A stretch of DNA of 64,000 nucleotides, from the NCBI GenBank assembly GCA_001247695.2, contig LGRX02035270.1, positions 42,881 to 106,880 of the forward strand. The letters run 5' to 3'. Origin of the DNA: Cymbomonas tetramitiformis (taxonomy: Eukaryota > Chlorophyta > Pyramimonadophyceae > Pyramimonadales > Pyramimonadaceae). The notes under the pieces are model-generated. The model searched no databases and had not been told where the DNA came from. It saw only the letters and a program-made list of their open reading frames with translations. A program made the translations under genes and the position numbers. Of the stretch, positions 31,383 to 40,332 are shown piece after piece. The first letter of the stretch is position 1; every line of letters begins with the position of its first letter.

Positions 31383-32375
31383 TTAACAAGGATGAGCTAA
31401 TTTATAACCTTGTTTATTGAAAAGTAAATTATTTTTTTCTTGGACTTCATTTTTAGGTTCGTACGTCTCTATAAGAATCATTGTACTCCAATCGTCGTGG
31501 GTTTGATCTTGAAAAGCATTTCCATTTGAATCTTCTAATTTTATATCAAAACTGGAAAGTGTACCCTGTAAATCATGCCATTCATACTCGCTTTGATTTG
31601 CATTAAAATGTATCCAAGAATATCGATTAACGTCTATAGGTATTGTACAAAATCGCTCGCTATGAAGCGTGCCTATAGTATTTGTTTGATTGTTGTGAGT
31701 TTGTCTTGAATTCGTCCCTAAAGTCGATGACGATACTATCAAATAGGGTTGAGATTCACGCCCAGGCTGCAATGATGTTAAAGTTCTTTCTTGAACGGTT
31801 TTGTTTGAAGCATTGAAAGATTTTGCTCTACCATTGACGATATCCGTATGGAGTATAGGATTAACAGTCCTCTGAGAGTCTGCGAAACCCAACATTGTCC
31901 ACACACTATCTGTTCCAGCATTTAATAACATCCAATGTTTACTGCCCGTCGACCCTGAACCGACGATCGATATCGTGAAATCGTCATTTAATGTTAATGT
32001 AAAAGTTGGAACAACTTCGGTCTGAAATTGTCTTGAGTAGTTTTTTACACCAGTCCCGCTAACCTGATAAACGGGATTTTCGTTCATTAATTCTTGAACT
32101 TTTAATACAAGAGAATCTAAAGAATAATATCCTTCGGGAATATAATTTACAAAAAGTTTGTCAAATGGTGTATTATTAACTAAATAATGTTCTGTCCACA
32201 TTATAGCATCATTATCGTCTTGTCTAATATTAAAGAAAGTGTTCGCTATAGTAAACTTCGATAAACAAGCACGACTTACATTGTTAATTGGTGGATTCAA
32301 ATGAATTGTCATTGAACTTTTGTTTTCGTGGTCTTGTCGGTGGACTGAATTTATATGTATATAGTGTTTAGTCAT
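31383..32375 (-). CDS. Penton-type minor capsid protein, 330 aa, intact
   Basis: Starts MTKHYIHINSVHRQDHENKS. It contains SRACLSKFTIANTFFNIRQ near residue 35, which resembles the conserved N-terminal strand of PLV/adenovirus-lineage penton or minor capsid proteins, and FIPEGYYSLDSL-like YIPEGYYSLDSLV near 88. A single jelly-roll is expected. It lies directly upstream of the capsid gene in every copy of this block, as PLV pentons do. A second copy at 35,782-38,787 is split by an LTR element, and a third survives as a C-terminal scrap at 24,306. The promoter GCATTATAGTATAAAAACATG precedes the start. Confidence 0.75.
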   Translation of the reverse strand: MTKHYIHINSVHRQDHENKSSMTIHLNPPINNVSRACLSKFTIANTFFNIRQDDNDAIMWTEHYLVNNTPFDKLFVNYIPEGYYSLDSLVLKVQELMNENPVYQVSGTGVKNYSRQFQTEVVPTFTLTLNDDFTISIVGSGSTGSKHWMLLNAGTDSVWTMLGFADSQRTVNPILHTDIVNGRAKSFNASNKTVQERTLTSLQPGRESQPYLIVSSSTLGTNSRQTHNNQTNTIGTLHSERFCTIPIDVNRYSWIHFNANQSEYEWHDLQGTLSSFDIKLEDSNGNAFQDQTHDDWSTMILIETYEPKNEVQEKNNLLFNKQGYKLAHPC

Positions 32376-32399
32376 GTTTTTATACTATAATGCAAGATT

Positions 32400-32750
32400 T
32401 TAAAAGTTCAGTATCATTATTCCATTATCATTTTTACTAAATTTGGGAGTTCGTTTTATTGGGACATGAATTACGGGTTCTTCTATTATAGATTCTTCTA
32501 TCGGATCTTCGGGTTCGAGAAGTTCTTGTTCAACAACATTATTAACTTCAGGTTCTTTTGATTTCCTAAGAGTTTCTTTTCGTTCTATAGCTCTTTCTTT
32601 TCGTACTTGCGAGGCTCTCTCTCTTGCTATTTTTAATTGTTCGAGTTTAGCGTCACTCATTGTATATTTACGTTTTGATTTCAAAGAGTCTATAGTATTT
32701 ATTTCAGTATTATTTTCAACCATTTCAGCATTATTTTCAGTATTTTCCAT
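32400..32750 (-). CDS. Charged coiled-coil-like protein, 116 aa
   Basis: Has an asparagine/glutamate-rich N-terminus, a basic helical centre (KLEQLKIARERASQVRKERA), a Glu/Pro-rich spacer and a conserved end FSKNDNGIMILNF. The 129-aa homologue at 35,361-35,750 keeps centre and end but has an expanded EEP repeat spacer. It always lies between ATPase and penton. The charge pattern suggests a capsid scaffold, minor core or DNA-binding protein; no family is recognised. Confidence 0.65.
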   Translation of the reverse strand: MENTENNAEMVENNTEINTIDSLKSKRKYTMSDAKLEQLKIARERASQVRKERAIERKETLRKSKEPEVNNVVEQELLEPEDPIEESIIEEPVIHVPIKRTPKFSKNDNGIMILNF

Positions 32751-32769
32751 TTTAATATAACCACAGAAA

Positions 32770-33684
32770 TTAATTTTCGTTTTCGTCTATAATAATAAAT
32801 TCGTCAAAACATTTACGGAATTTCGAAGGATGTTCTTTTTTGGGGTGAAGGTCGATCAACAAGAATGAATGCGGTTCTTTTGTAGAATATTCGTATACCT
32901 TATAAAATGTTTCTTCGTCAATCTCACCTGCCACTGATTCAAAGCACTCTTTTAGCTCAGCTTTGTCTTTCATCGAAAACAAAATGAGACTTGTACAGTT
33001 GTTTTTTACAGTTCGTGGACAACCACCATACTGGGATTTGTAATTTTGTATACAGGTGAACACTTGGATACCAAGGCTTCCGCCTTCGGGAAATGCGGCG
33101 ATATGTCTATGCCTTGTTATCAAATTGAGAAATTTTTGACAACGAAATAATGGAGTGCTTTGACAATCATCGATAAATAAATAGCAATTTACTCTTTCAC
33201 CATTCCACTTGTGTGTGGGTTTTTCAAAACCTTCAGGAGTTAGGAATTCAAGCATCAAATCAGGTTCTATATCGTCTATATATATGTTTCTGTTATTCAG
33301 TTTTGATTGTAACAAATTCCATCGTTTCATGTCCTCGTGATATTTGATATATAAATCCCTCTCCTGTTCACACTTGGAAATAATATCGTCTATAACGGTT
33401 TCTGGTGTGTCAGGCTGATAAATATCATCTTGATCGATATCCAAATTCTTCATCAATTTCTTGTTAGAGTCAAATGTAGTACTGATTACAAATATCCTCA
33501 TAGCTTTATCTTCTTTCTTTAACATTCTAAAGTAATTTGTTATTGCTGTGCTTTTGCCGCTATTCCTTTTACCTATACATACCAGATTCTGCATAGGATT
33601 CAACATATGTTTAGATGTCTTTATAGGACACGAGTTCACTTTTGGTATTTCGATTTTCATATCATTTACGATAAGAGTTTTCAT
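32770..33684 (-). CDS. DNA-packaging ATPase (FtsK/HerA-like, A32-type), 304 aa, intact
   Basis: Walker A at about residues 38-46 (GKRNSGKST), Walker B at 167-173 (CYLFIDD) preceded by a hydrophobic strand, a TRHRH arginine-rich segment at 190-194, and NYKSQYGGCPRTVKNNCTSL afterwards. Length and motifs match the genome-packaging ATPases of PLVs, virophages and NCLDVs, which drive DNA into preformed capsids. It heads the minus-strand morphogenesis run ATPase - charged ORF - penton - capsid. Its upstream region is shared with the divergent lipase-like gene. A second, N-truncated copy is at 34,871-35,340. Confidence 0.85.
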   Translation of the reverse strand: MKTLIVNDMKIEIPKVNSCPIKTSKHMLNPMQNLVCIGKRNSGKSTAITNYFRMLKKEDKAMRIFVISTTFDSNKKLMKNLDIDQDDIYQPDTPETVIDDIISKCEQERDLYIKYHEDMKRWNLLQSKLNNRNIYIDDIEPDLMLEFLTPEGFEKPTHKWNGERVNCYLFIDDCQSTPLFRCQKFLNLITRHRHIAAFPEGGSLGIQVFTCIQNYKSQYGGCPRTVKNNCTSLILFSMKDKAELKECFESVAGEIDEETFYKVYEYSTKEPHSFLLIDLHPKKEHPSKFRKCFDEFIIIDENEN

Positions 33685-33718
33685 ATTTATTATATTGTAA
33701 TATTATATATATATAAGA
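33685..33718. promoter_or_regulatory. Divergent viral promoter
   Basis: Only 34 bases separate the ATPase and lipase-like ATGs: TATTATATTGTAATATTATATATATATAAGA. TATA-like elements face both ways. Confidence 0.6.
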
Positions 33719-34318
33719 ATGGCTTCAAGACGAAGAAATACTATGTTACCAGATGAATCAAGTTTCGAAAGCAGCGGAATGAATGTGTATACCCCACCCG
33801 ACAGACAATTGACTGATACTGTGAACCCACATCTGCACGATGTACCAAGCTATCACCCAAGTCATTACGGAAATCGTAAAGATAAACGGACACAACAACA
33901 AAACGACGATGTTGAAACTGCAACACAAGACAACGATGAAGAGCCTATATTTGATGAAGACGACGACGAAATTCCTGTTATAGATAAACCACCTGAAACA
34001 AAACAAGAGAAATCATTTATTGCACGATTAGCTTCAAAATTCGCTTACACAAATGACCCAAATATGATACCTACAGGATACAAGTATGACCGTGCATTAT
34101 CAAATAGATATATCAAGGTTTTCCATAATCCTGTGTCAAATCATACAATTACGTCTTATAGAGGTACACAATTGAAAGGAACGGTGAAAGATGCTGTTGT
34201 TGATTTGAAAAGTGATCTTGATATTTTATTAGGCAATTTCAATAGCTCGCAAAGAATTGATGCATACAATCAACATTTTCAGCAAGTCAAAGATAAATAC
34301 AAAGGTTCAAAACATCTA
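33719..34318 (+). pseudogene. Lipase-like (class 3 type) protein, C-terminally truncated
   Basis: The N-terminal 95 residues are polar and acidic, a likely disordered virion tail. A segment of about 100-200 reads RALSNRYIKVFHNPVSNHTI, then TSYRGTQLKGTVKDAVVDLK. This resembles the start of viral class 3 lipase-like proteins, in which a RGT loop is followed by conserved aspartates. The family's catalytic GHSLGG region would lie beyond residue 200 and is absent, because at about 34,318 the frame passes into replicase 2 sequence. The intact protein would be expected to act on host membranes at entry or exit (inferred from relatives). Confidence 0.55.
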
Positions 34319-34371
34319 TTGCATCACAAACAATCAAAAATGAATCCAATGGTATACAAACATTTGCAAGT
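34319..34371 (+). pseudogene. 50-bp fragment of replicase 2
   Basis: Encodes HHKQSKMNPMVYKHLQVN, identical but for one residue to part of the gene at 27,238-28,963. It is wedged between the lipase-like fragment and an opposite-strand fibre fragment. A viral sequence this short joined on both sides is the clearest sign of end-joining mosaicism. Confidence 0.8.
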
Positions 34372-34745
34372 CAATACGGAATTTCGATATAGAATGTGGC
34401 TGTGTCATCGTCAGCAGACAATGTTTTTATATAAGTATTTTGTTCTAAAATCAATTCAAAAATGTCACCTGCAGTTGTGGTGCCTGAACTTTTCGTTACT
34501 TGGAAAATCAAACTACCGTGGTCTAATGATTGGACATGTGATATCGCGTATGTTGTGGTTGAACCCGAAACATCCAAAGTTGTAAATGTAGCATTTGAGT
34601 CAATAACCACAATTTCACCCGTTAAGATATTAGTAATCGTAGATCTCAACTTATAACTCGTATTTGCGGATAATCCCGAAATAGTTCCATCGATTGTAGA
34701 GAAATCAGTTGCATTTGTAATATTTTGAAATGTTAATGAAGTCAT
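34372..34745 (-). pseudogene. Fibre-like protein, N-terminal fragment
   Basis: Starts MTSLTFQNITNATDFSTIDG, preceded by TTATAGTATACAA close to the ATG. One FN3-like repeat (ISGLSANTSYKLRSTITNIL) is followed by a second beta module. It is cut at 34,372 within YIEIPY. This is the only fibre copy with a native start. Confidence 0.65.
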
Positions 34746-34870
34746 TTGTATACTATAATGATATATTTTTTTTCTCTTCAAGTTATCGTAAAAAATGCGA
34801 TGTATGTGAATATATCATTTGTATTTGAATTGTTAATAAATATATACGATATTTGATAAGTATTACCTTG
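34746..34870. other. AT-rich spacer
   Basis: Upstream region of the fibre gene joined to unrelated AT-rich sequence. No gene. Confidence 0.4.
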
Positions 34871-35340
34871 TTGGAAATCTTGATGAGAAACCAGTTCACA
34901 AGTGGAATGGTGAAAGAGTAAATTGCTATTTATTTATCGATGATTGTCAATCGACGCCATTATTTCGTTGTCAAAAATTTTTAAATCTTATAACAAGACA
35001 TAGGCATATAGCACCATTTCCCGAAGGCTCGGCATTAGGAATCCAAGTGTTCACAGCGATACAGAATTATAAGAGCCAGTACGGAGGCTGCCCACGAACT
35101 GTAAAAAACAACTGTACAAGTCTCATTTTGTTTTCGATGAAAGACAAAGCTGAGCTAAAAGAGTGCTTTGAATCAGTAGCAGGAGAAATCGCTGAAGAAA
35201 CATTTTATAAGGTATACAACTACGCGACAACCGAACCGCACAGTTTCTTGTTAATTGATTTACATCCAAAAAAGGAACATCCTTCGAAATTCCGTAAATG
35301 TTTTGACGAATTTATTATTATAGACGAAAACGAAAATTAA
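34871..35340 (+). pseudogene. Packaging ATPase, C-terminal half
   Basis: Begins in frame at LDEKPVHKWNGERVNCYLFI and runs to the native end IIDENEN. Walker B (CYLFIDD) is present but Walker A is missing. It is about 90% identical to the intact copy by eye, with differences such as IAPFPEGSALG. It heads a plus-strand copy of the morphogenesis block. Confidence 0.9.
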
Positions 35341-35360
35341 TTTTCTGTGGTTATATTAAA

Positions 35361-35750
35361 ATGGAAAATATTCCTGAAATCGTTGAAAATAATGCTGAAA
35401 TGGTTGAAAATAATACTGAAATAAATACTATAGACTCTTTGAAATCAAAACGTAAATATACAATGAGTGACGCTAAACTCGAACAATTAAAAATAGCGAG
35501 ACAGAGAGCCTCGCAAGTACGAAAAGAACGAGCTATAGAACGGAAAGAGAATCTCAAGAAATCAAAAGAACCTGAAGTTAATAATGATATTGTTGAAGAA
35601 CCAAAAGAACCGATAGAAAAACCGATAGAAGAACCAATGGTAGAAGAACCCGAAGAACCAATAGAAGAAGAACCAGTAACTCTTGTGTCATTAAAACGAA
35701 CACCCAAATTTAGTAAAAATGATAATGGAATAATGATACTGAACTTTTGA
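35361..35750 (+). CDS. Charged coiled-coil-like protein, 129 aa (second copy)
   Basis: Homologue of 32,400-32,750. It has the same basic helix (KLEQLKIARQRASQVRKERA) and end (KFSKNDNGIMILNF). The acidic spacer has grown by EEPxEPIE repeats, so length varies between viral strains while the ends are kept. 20 bp separate it from the ATPase stop. Intact. Confidence 0.65.
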   Translation: MENIPEIVENNAEMVENNTEINTIDSLKSKRKYTMSDAKLEQLKIARQRASQVRKERAIERKENLKKSKEPEVNNDIVEEPKEPIEKPIEEPMVEEPEEPIEEEPVTLVSLKRTPKFSKNDNGIMILNF

Positions 35751-36714
35751 CATTAAATTTCTCACATTATAGTATAAAAACATGACTAAACACTATATAC
35801 ATACCAATTCAGTCCACCGACAAGACCACGAAAACAAGAGTTCTATGACCATTCATTTGAATCCACCAATAAATAATGTAAGCCGAGCGTGTTTGTCAAA
35901 ATTTACTATAGCGAACACATTCTTTAATATTAGACAAGACGATAATGATGCTATTCTCTGGACAGAACATTATTTAGTTAATAATACACCATTTGACAGA
36001 TTTTTTGCAAACTACATTCCCGAAGGATATTATACTTTAGATTCACTTGTATTAAAAGTTCAAGAATTAATGAACGAAAATCCCGTTTATCAGGTTAGCG
36101 GGACTGGTGTAAAAAACTACTCAAGACAATTTCAGACCGAAGTTGTTCCAACGTTTACATTAACATTAAATGACGATTTCACGATATCGATCGTCGGTTC
36201 AGGGTCGACGGGCAGTAAACATTGGATGTTATTAAATGCTGGAACAGATAGTGTGTGGACAATGTTGGGTTTCGCAGACTCTCAGAGGACTGTTAATCCT
36301 ATACTCAATACGGATATCGTCAATGGTAGAGCAAAATCTTTCAATGCTTCAAACAAAACCGTTCAAGAAAGAACTTTAACATCATTGCAGCCTGGGCGTG
36401 AATCTCAACCCTATTTGATAGTATCGTCATCGACTTTAGGGACGAATTCAAGACAAACTCACAACAATCAAACAAATACTATAGGCACGCTTCATAGCGA
36501 CCGATTTTGTACAATACCTATAGACGTTAATCGATATTCTTGGATACATTTTAATGCAAATCAAAGCGAGTATGAATGGCACGATTTACAGGGTACACTT
36601 TCCAGTTTTGATATAAAATTAGAAGATTCAAATGGGAACGCTTTTCAAGATCAAACCCACGACGATTGGAGTGCAATGGTTATTATAGAGACGTACGAAC
36701 CTAAAAATGAAGTC

Positions 36715-36888
36715 TGCTGGAAACAGCTCAACAGACAGTGGGGACCCGAGAGCCGACGGAACAAACGGATCACTAGACTCGTATAGAAGGACATAAATAC
36801 TGAGTCTAGGTCACTAGCTGTACACCGAGAATGCCACACTGGATATGACACCTGACTGTACGAACTAGTCAGGCTGTCATTTCCAGCA
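36715..36888 (-). repeat. LTR (3') of element 3
   Basis: 174 bp, TG...CA ends, nearly identical to 38,549-38,722. Confidence 0.93.
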
Positions 36889-37363
36889 CACCACCTCATT
36901 TGAGGTGCACAACTTGTGACAGCACACCACCCTAGCTACTAGAGTTTACCGAAAGAAATGTAAGATGTCAACTCTAGGGGCTAGCTAGGTCTCAAGATGT
37001 GGCTGAGTGCTAAAGCATAAAGTACATGCTAGGATGAGCTGTGAGCAACGAGATAAAAATAATAATACGTCTCCGATCACAAATTCTTTTTCCCGCAAGT
37101 GGCTGGGTAACCACGCAAGAAACCGCCGGTCTGCATGTTGGATTAGGCAGCTAAAATTAAGAAGACCCTGCCGGTCGATGTAGCGTTGTTGTCTTGCACT
37201 CTGAAAAGGGATCTCCGCCCATGGATAACGTGCCATAAAAAAAAAACAAACGCTGCTCGCAAGTGGCTAGGATAGCAAAATAAGATGCCAAAATGAACCT
37301 TCGATCTCAACTACAGCTAGTGGCTGGCTCCCAAGTAACGCCCCGCCGGTCAACGAAAAAAAA

Positions 37364-38326
37364 TCAGTAATCATCGGAATAGTACTCGTCGTCGACATAC
37401 TCGTCAAAATGCTCAGCGAACTCCTCTGACGCACCACCATACTCGTGAGAGTCGTAAGCCCCTGCGTCCCAGGCAGCCCACTCCTCTGCGGTGTACCCAT
37501 CATCGAGCTCTTCTCCTTCAGCGAAAGCCGCCTCCGGAAAATTTTCGTTCTCAAATTCTTCTCTGTCTGGCCCATGAAATGAAACTGTGCCCACAGAAAA
37601 CTCGCGTTGCGGTAAAAAGTCCTCCCCAAGTGGGGGCTCCAAAACTCCGCCATAAGAATGTGGTTGGGAACCTGTGCCCAACTCGAATTCCTGTTCCAGT
37701 CGATCGCTCGAAAAATTCGGAGCGGCCAAGTGGCCATAGTGCTCCTCCTCTACCTCACAACTGTCGTCAGTATCGTCGAAATACCCAACAGGGTACTCCG
37801 ATTCATCTTCGGTCTCACTACTCTCATACTCCTCAAGCTGGCGCTGTCCAGAATGCAAATAAGAATGCGTTGAGGGAGGGGCATGAATGTAATGTACTTC
37901 TGTGCGCACAGGAGGGGCCTGTGGCACAACGTCTCTCGCCCTAGGGATACTAGGCGAGGGTCTGGTGGTAGTGACTTGACAAGAAACAGATTTCGAATTC
38001 GAATAAACTACGCAGTCACCAACTCCCTTGTCGCAAAAGGATACACCGGAAATCCCGGATTCCACGGTTTCAGGCTCAGCGCCCTGAGCACCACCAACGT
38101 GTGTGCTAGCCTCTGAAACGACAATCTGAAGAACAACAGGCGTAGAAGCCGCCGATAATGCCACCGGAAAATTCGAGCTCCGGAAATGCGAAAGGGCGCG
38201 CGCCATAGAATGAATCAGGCTGACAGTGCGCGAGCGGTTCAAAGAGTCCAAGTTTGCCAGCTTGCCATCAATGGAAGCTAGAAGAGCTGTAAGCTCATCG
38301 CTCGAAGAAATCTGAGGATAATCCAT
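37364..38326 (-). CDS. Acidic gag-like ORF of element 3, 320 aa
   Basis: The first ATG in frame is at 38,324-38,326 (MDYPQISSSDELTALLASID). The N-terminal ~60 residues form a heptad-like helix (LLASIDGKLANLDSLNRS). The middle is Ser/Pro-rich. The last 150 residues are strongly acidic and tyrosine-rich (DEYVDDEYYSDDY end). No zinc motif or capsid fold is apparent, and it shows no clear similarity to the gag-like proteins of elements 1 and 2. Its position as the sole ORF between LTRs suggests a divergent Gag. An alternative is an unrelated captured gene. Confidence 0.6.
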   Translation of the reverse strand: MDYPQISSSDELTALLASIDGKLANLDSLNRSRTVSLIHSMARALSHFRSSNFPVALSAASTPVVLQIVVSEASTHVGGAQGAEPETVESGISGVSFCDKGVGDCVVYSNSKSVSCQVTTTRPSPSIPRARDVVPQAPPVRTEVHYIHAPPSTHSYLHSGQRQLEEYESSETEDESEYPVGYFDDTDDSCEVEEEHYGHLAAPNFSSDRLEQEFELGTGSQPHSYGGVLEPPLGEDFLPQREFSVGTVSFHGPDREEFENENFPEAAFAEGEELDDGYTAEEWAAWDAGAYDSHEYGGASEEFAEHFDEYVDDEYYSDDY

Positions 38327-38537
38327 AAGAAACAAGGGAAATCAAACAAGGAATCAACTCAAGAAAAAATCGTAGAGCACCACCTCGTCGTAACAACCCA
38401 CTGCCAAAGAGCGTTCCAAGCTCTAGCGTAATTCTGATCTAGAGTGTCTCACAAGGCGTGAGAACACTCAAACGAAAGATATAGACCAAAATAAATAAAA
38501 TGCTACGCTAGAAACAAATCACGCAAGCGTGAAGTGA

Positions 38538-38548
38538 GTCCCATAACC
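38538..38548 (-). promoter_or_regulatory. Candidate half-tRNA primer-binding site of element 3
   Basis: GGTTATGGGAC abuts the 5' LTR. Its complement, GTCCCATAACC, matches the anticodon-loop region of initiator tRNA-Met (CCCAUAACC), the half-tRNA primer type known from Drosophila copia and yeast Ty5. Confidence 0.6.
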
Positions 38549-38722
38549 TGCTGGAAACAGCTCAACAGACAGTGGGGACCCGAGAGCCGACGGAACAAAC
38601 GGATCACTAGACTCGTATAGAAGGACATAAATACTGAGTCTAGGTCACTAGCTGTACACCGAGAATGACACACTGGATATGACACCTGACTGTACGAACT
38701 AGTCAGGCTGTCATTTCCAGCA
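38549..38722 (-). repeat. LTR (5') of element 3
   Basis: Partner of 36,715-36,888, with one substitution. Confidence 0.93.
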
Positions 38723-38787
38723 AAGTCCAAGAAAAAAATAATCTACTTTTCAATAAACAAGGTTATAGATTAGCACATCCTTGTTAA

Positions 38788-38822
38788 AAAAATAATATAT
38801 TGATATAATATATAAATCAAAT
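38788..38822 (+). promoter_or_regulatory. Capsid-gene promoter, copy 3
   Basis: AAAAAATAATATATTGATATAATATATAAATCAAAT, the same as before the other two capsid starts. Confidence 0.7.
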
Positions 38823-39773
38823 ATGTCTGGTATTCCAAAAAGTTTAATTCCCAATCAAAAAGTTAAGAGTATTCCTCTTAAAAAGAAAATTATAGAACTT
38901 TTACCTGCGAATAGTTCGACAGCAACTCAATACTCACCGACATCAAATAGCCGTATCATTTTTAATATTCCAGCGTACGAAAATTGTTCCTTAGACATGT
39001 CTCAAACATTTTTGCGATTTTTGGCGACATCGACCAGTGCTCACAACCTCTTCAAAAATGGTATTCCTGTATTCAATCGTGTTCTCATCAAATCAGGAAA
39101 CGGTTCGGTGATTGAAGATATAACCGACTTCCATCTTCTTGAACGTGTTTTTAATCTTTTGAAAGACACTACTTCGAAATCGGTCGATGACACTTTAGAA
39201 GGCTATTATGATCAAAAAATCGAATCGTCTGCACTTACTACTACAAATGTCGGAACTCTTCAAGCTGCTGGTAGAACGTATATCAAACGATTGTGTTCTG
39301 GTCTATTTTACAATGAGAATTCTCTTCCCCTTCACCTTATGAGCGGAGGCGGTGGATTCGCTTTGTCAATTGAACTTTACCTTAACTCTGCTATTGAAGC
39401 TATGAAAGAAACGTCGACGACGGGTACTGCGATGGGTTATGCACTCTCAAACGTTATTATGCAACTCTGTGTAACCGAACTTGAAAGTGATGTATGCCAA
39501 AAATATGATGAAGCATTGTGTAGTGGGCAAGCCTTGAAAATTCCCTTTTCTACTCTCCGATCGCACGTGTCATCCTTACAAGTCGTGGGTGGAGACGTTT
39601 CGAGTAATCATAATTTATTCGTTAGTGAATCTGTGCACGACCTTCAAAAGGTTTTCACAGTTCTTCGGGACAGTACTCAAGCTTCTACAGCCACCGTGAA
39701 TGACATAGTTTTACTTGGCGGAAACACTGCTGATGTAAGAGTAAATACTTATCAATATCGTTATTCTACCAAT
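38823..39773 (+). pseudogene. Major capsid protein, N-terminal three quarters
   Basis: Starts MSGIPKSLIPNQKVKSIPLK and follows the family to NTYQYRYSTN (about residue 317), where it joins a PLV terminal repeat. It is diverged from the intact copy (many conservative changes, e.g. GQALKIPFSTLRSHVSSLQV), so it comes from a different strain. Confidence 0.9.
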
Positions 39774-40332
39774 TGTGTGTTGTATTAGTCCTTTCTGGCT
39801 CACCCGATATTCCCTGATATTCCAAGGTAGTAGCCTTAAAGATTTCATCAATTTTCATCAATTTCCATCAATTTTCATTAATTTTTCATATCTTTCACAT
39901 ATATGACCAATATTCTTACAAATAAGCAAAAATCCTCGATAACTTTCAAAATAAAAGCTTAAACCCTAAAAATTTTCGGTGATATCGAAAAATTAGAAAA
40001 TTTGGGAAAAATAAAATTTTGGTGAAAAAATCTCGAAAATATTTTTTTTGTAACGGTCACAGCTCTGCAACACCTCTGCAACACCTCTGCAACACCTTTG
40101 CAATACCTGTAACTTTCTCATATGATACTCAAAATTCATTTTTGATAGATGAATCTTGACTAAAATTTGGTGAGCATTTCAAATATTATACTTAAAAGCA
40201 ACAATTCCGTTTCCGTTTCGTTTAGTTCGCTCGAGGTAGTCGCATCGCTTCGCATCGCAGGTTTGGTTTCCCTAAAATCCTAAAAGTCCTAAATCCTAAA
40301 AGTCCTAAATTCCTAAATCCTAAAAATTCTTA
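39774..40332. repeat. PLV terminal repeat, copy 2
   Basis: Inverted counterpart of 20,783-21,355. It carries the same GAAAATTGAT repeats, GTTGCAGAGG repeats, CATCGCTTCGCATCGCAGGT block and TCCTAAAAGTCCTAA run next to the polymerase stop. Confidence 0.85.

Larger units (their letters stand above)
36715..38722 (-). mobile_element. Gag-only LTR retroelement 3, inserted in a viral gene
   Basis: 174-bp LTRs (36,715-36,888 and 38,549-38,722) differ by one base. Termini are TGCTGG...CCAGCA. The target duplication AAGTC lies at 36,710-36,714 and 38,723-38,727. The coding-strand 5' LTR is followed by GGTTATGGGACTC and the 3' LTR is preceded by ATGAGGTGGTG. It holds one ORF and no pol genes. GC content and codon use differ sharply from the AT-rich viral surroundings. 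LTR identity indicates recent insertion, after the viral block was in place. Confidence 0.93.
35782..38787 (+). pseudogene. Penton gene, second copy, interrupted by an LTR element
   Basis: Coding sequence runs 35,782-36,714 (MTKHYIHTNSVHRQDHENKS to EPKNEV) and resumes at about 38,728 (KVQEKNNLLFNKQG) to the native stop after LAHPC at 38,787. The break is a complete gag-only LTR element with a 5-bp duplication of penton sequence, so a single clean insertion disrupted the gene. Apart from that it is very close to the intact copy. Confidence 0.9.
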
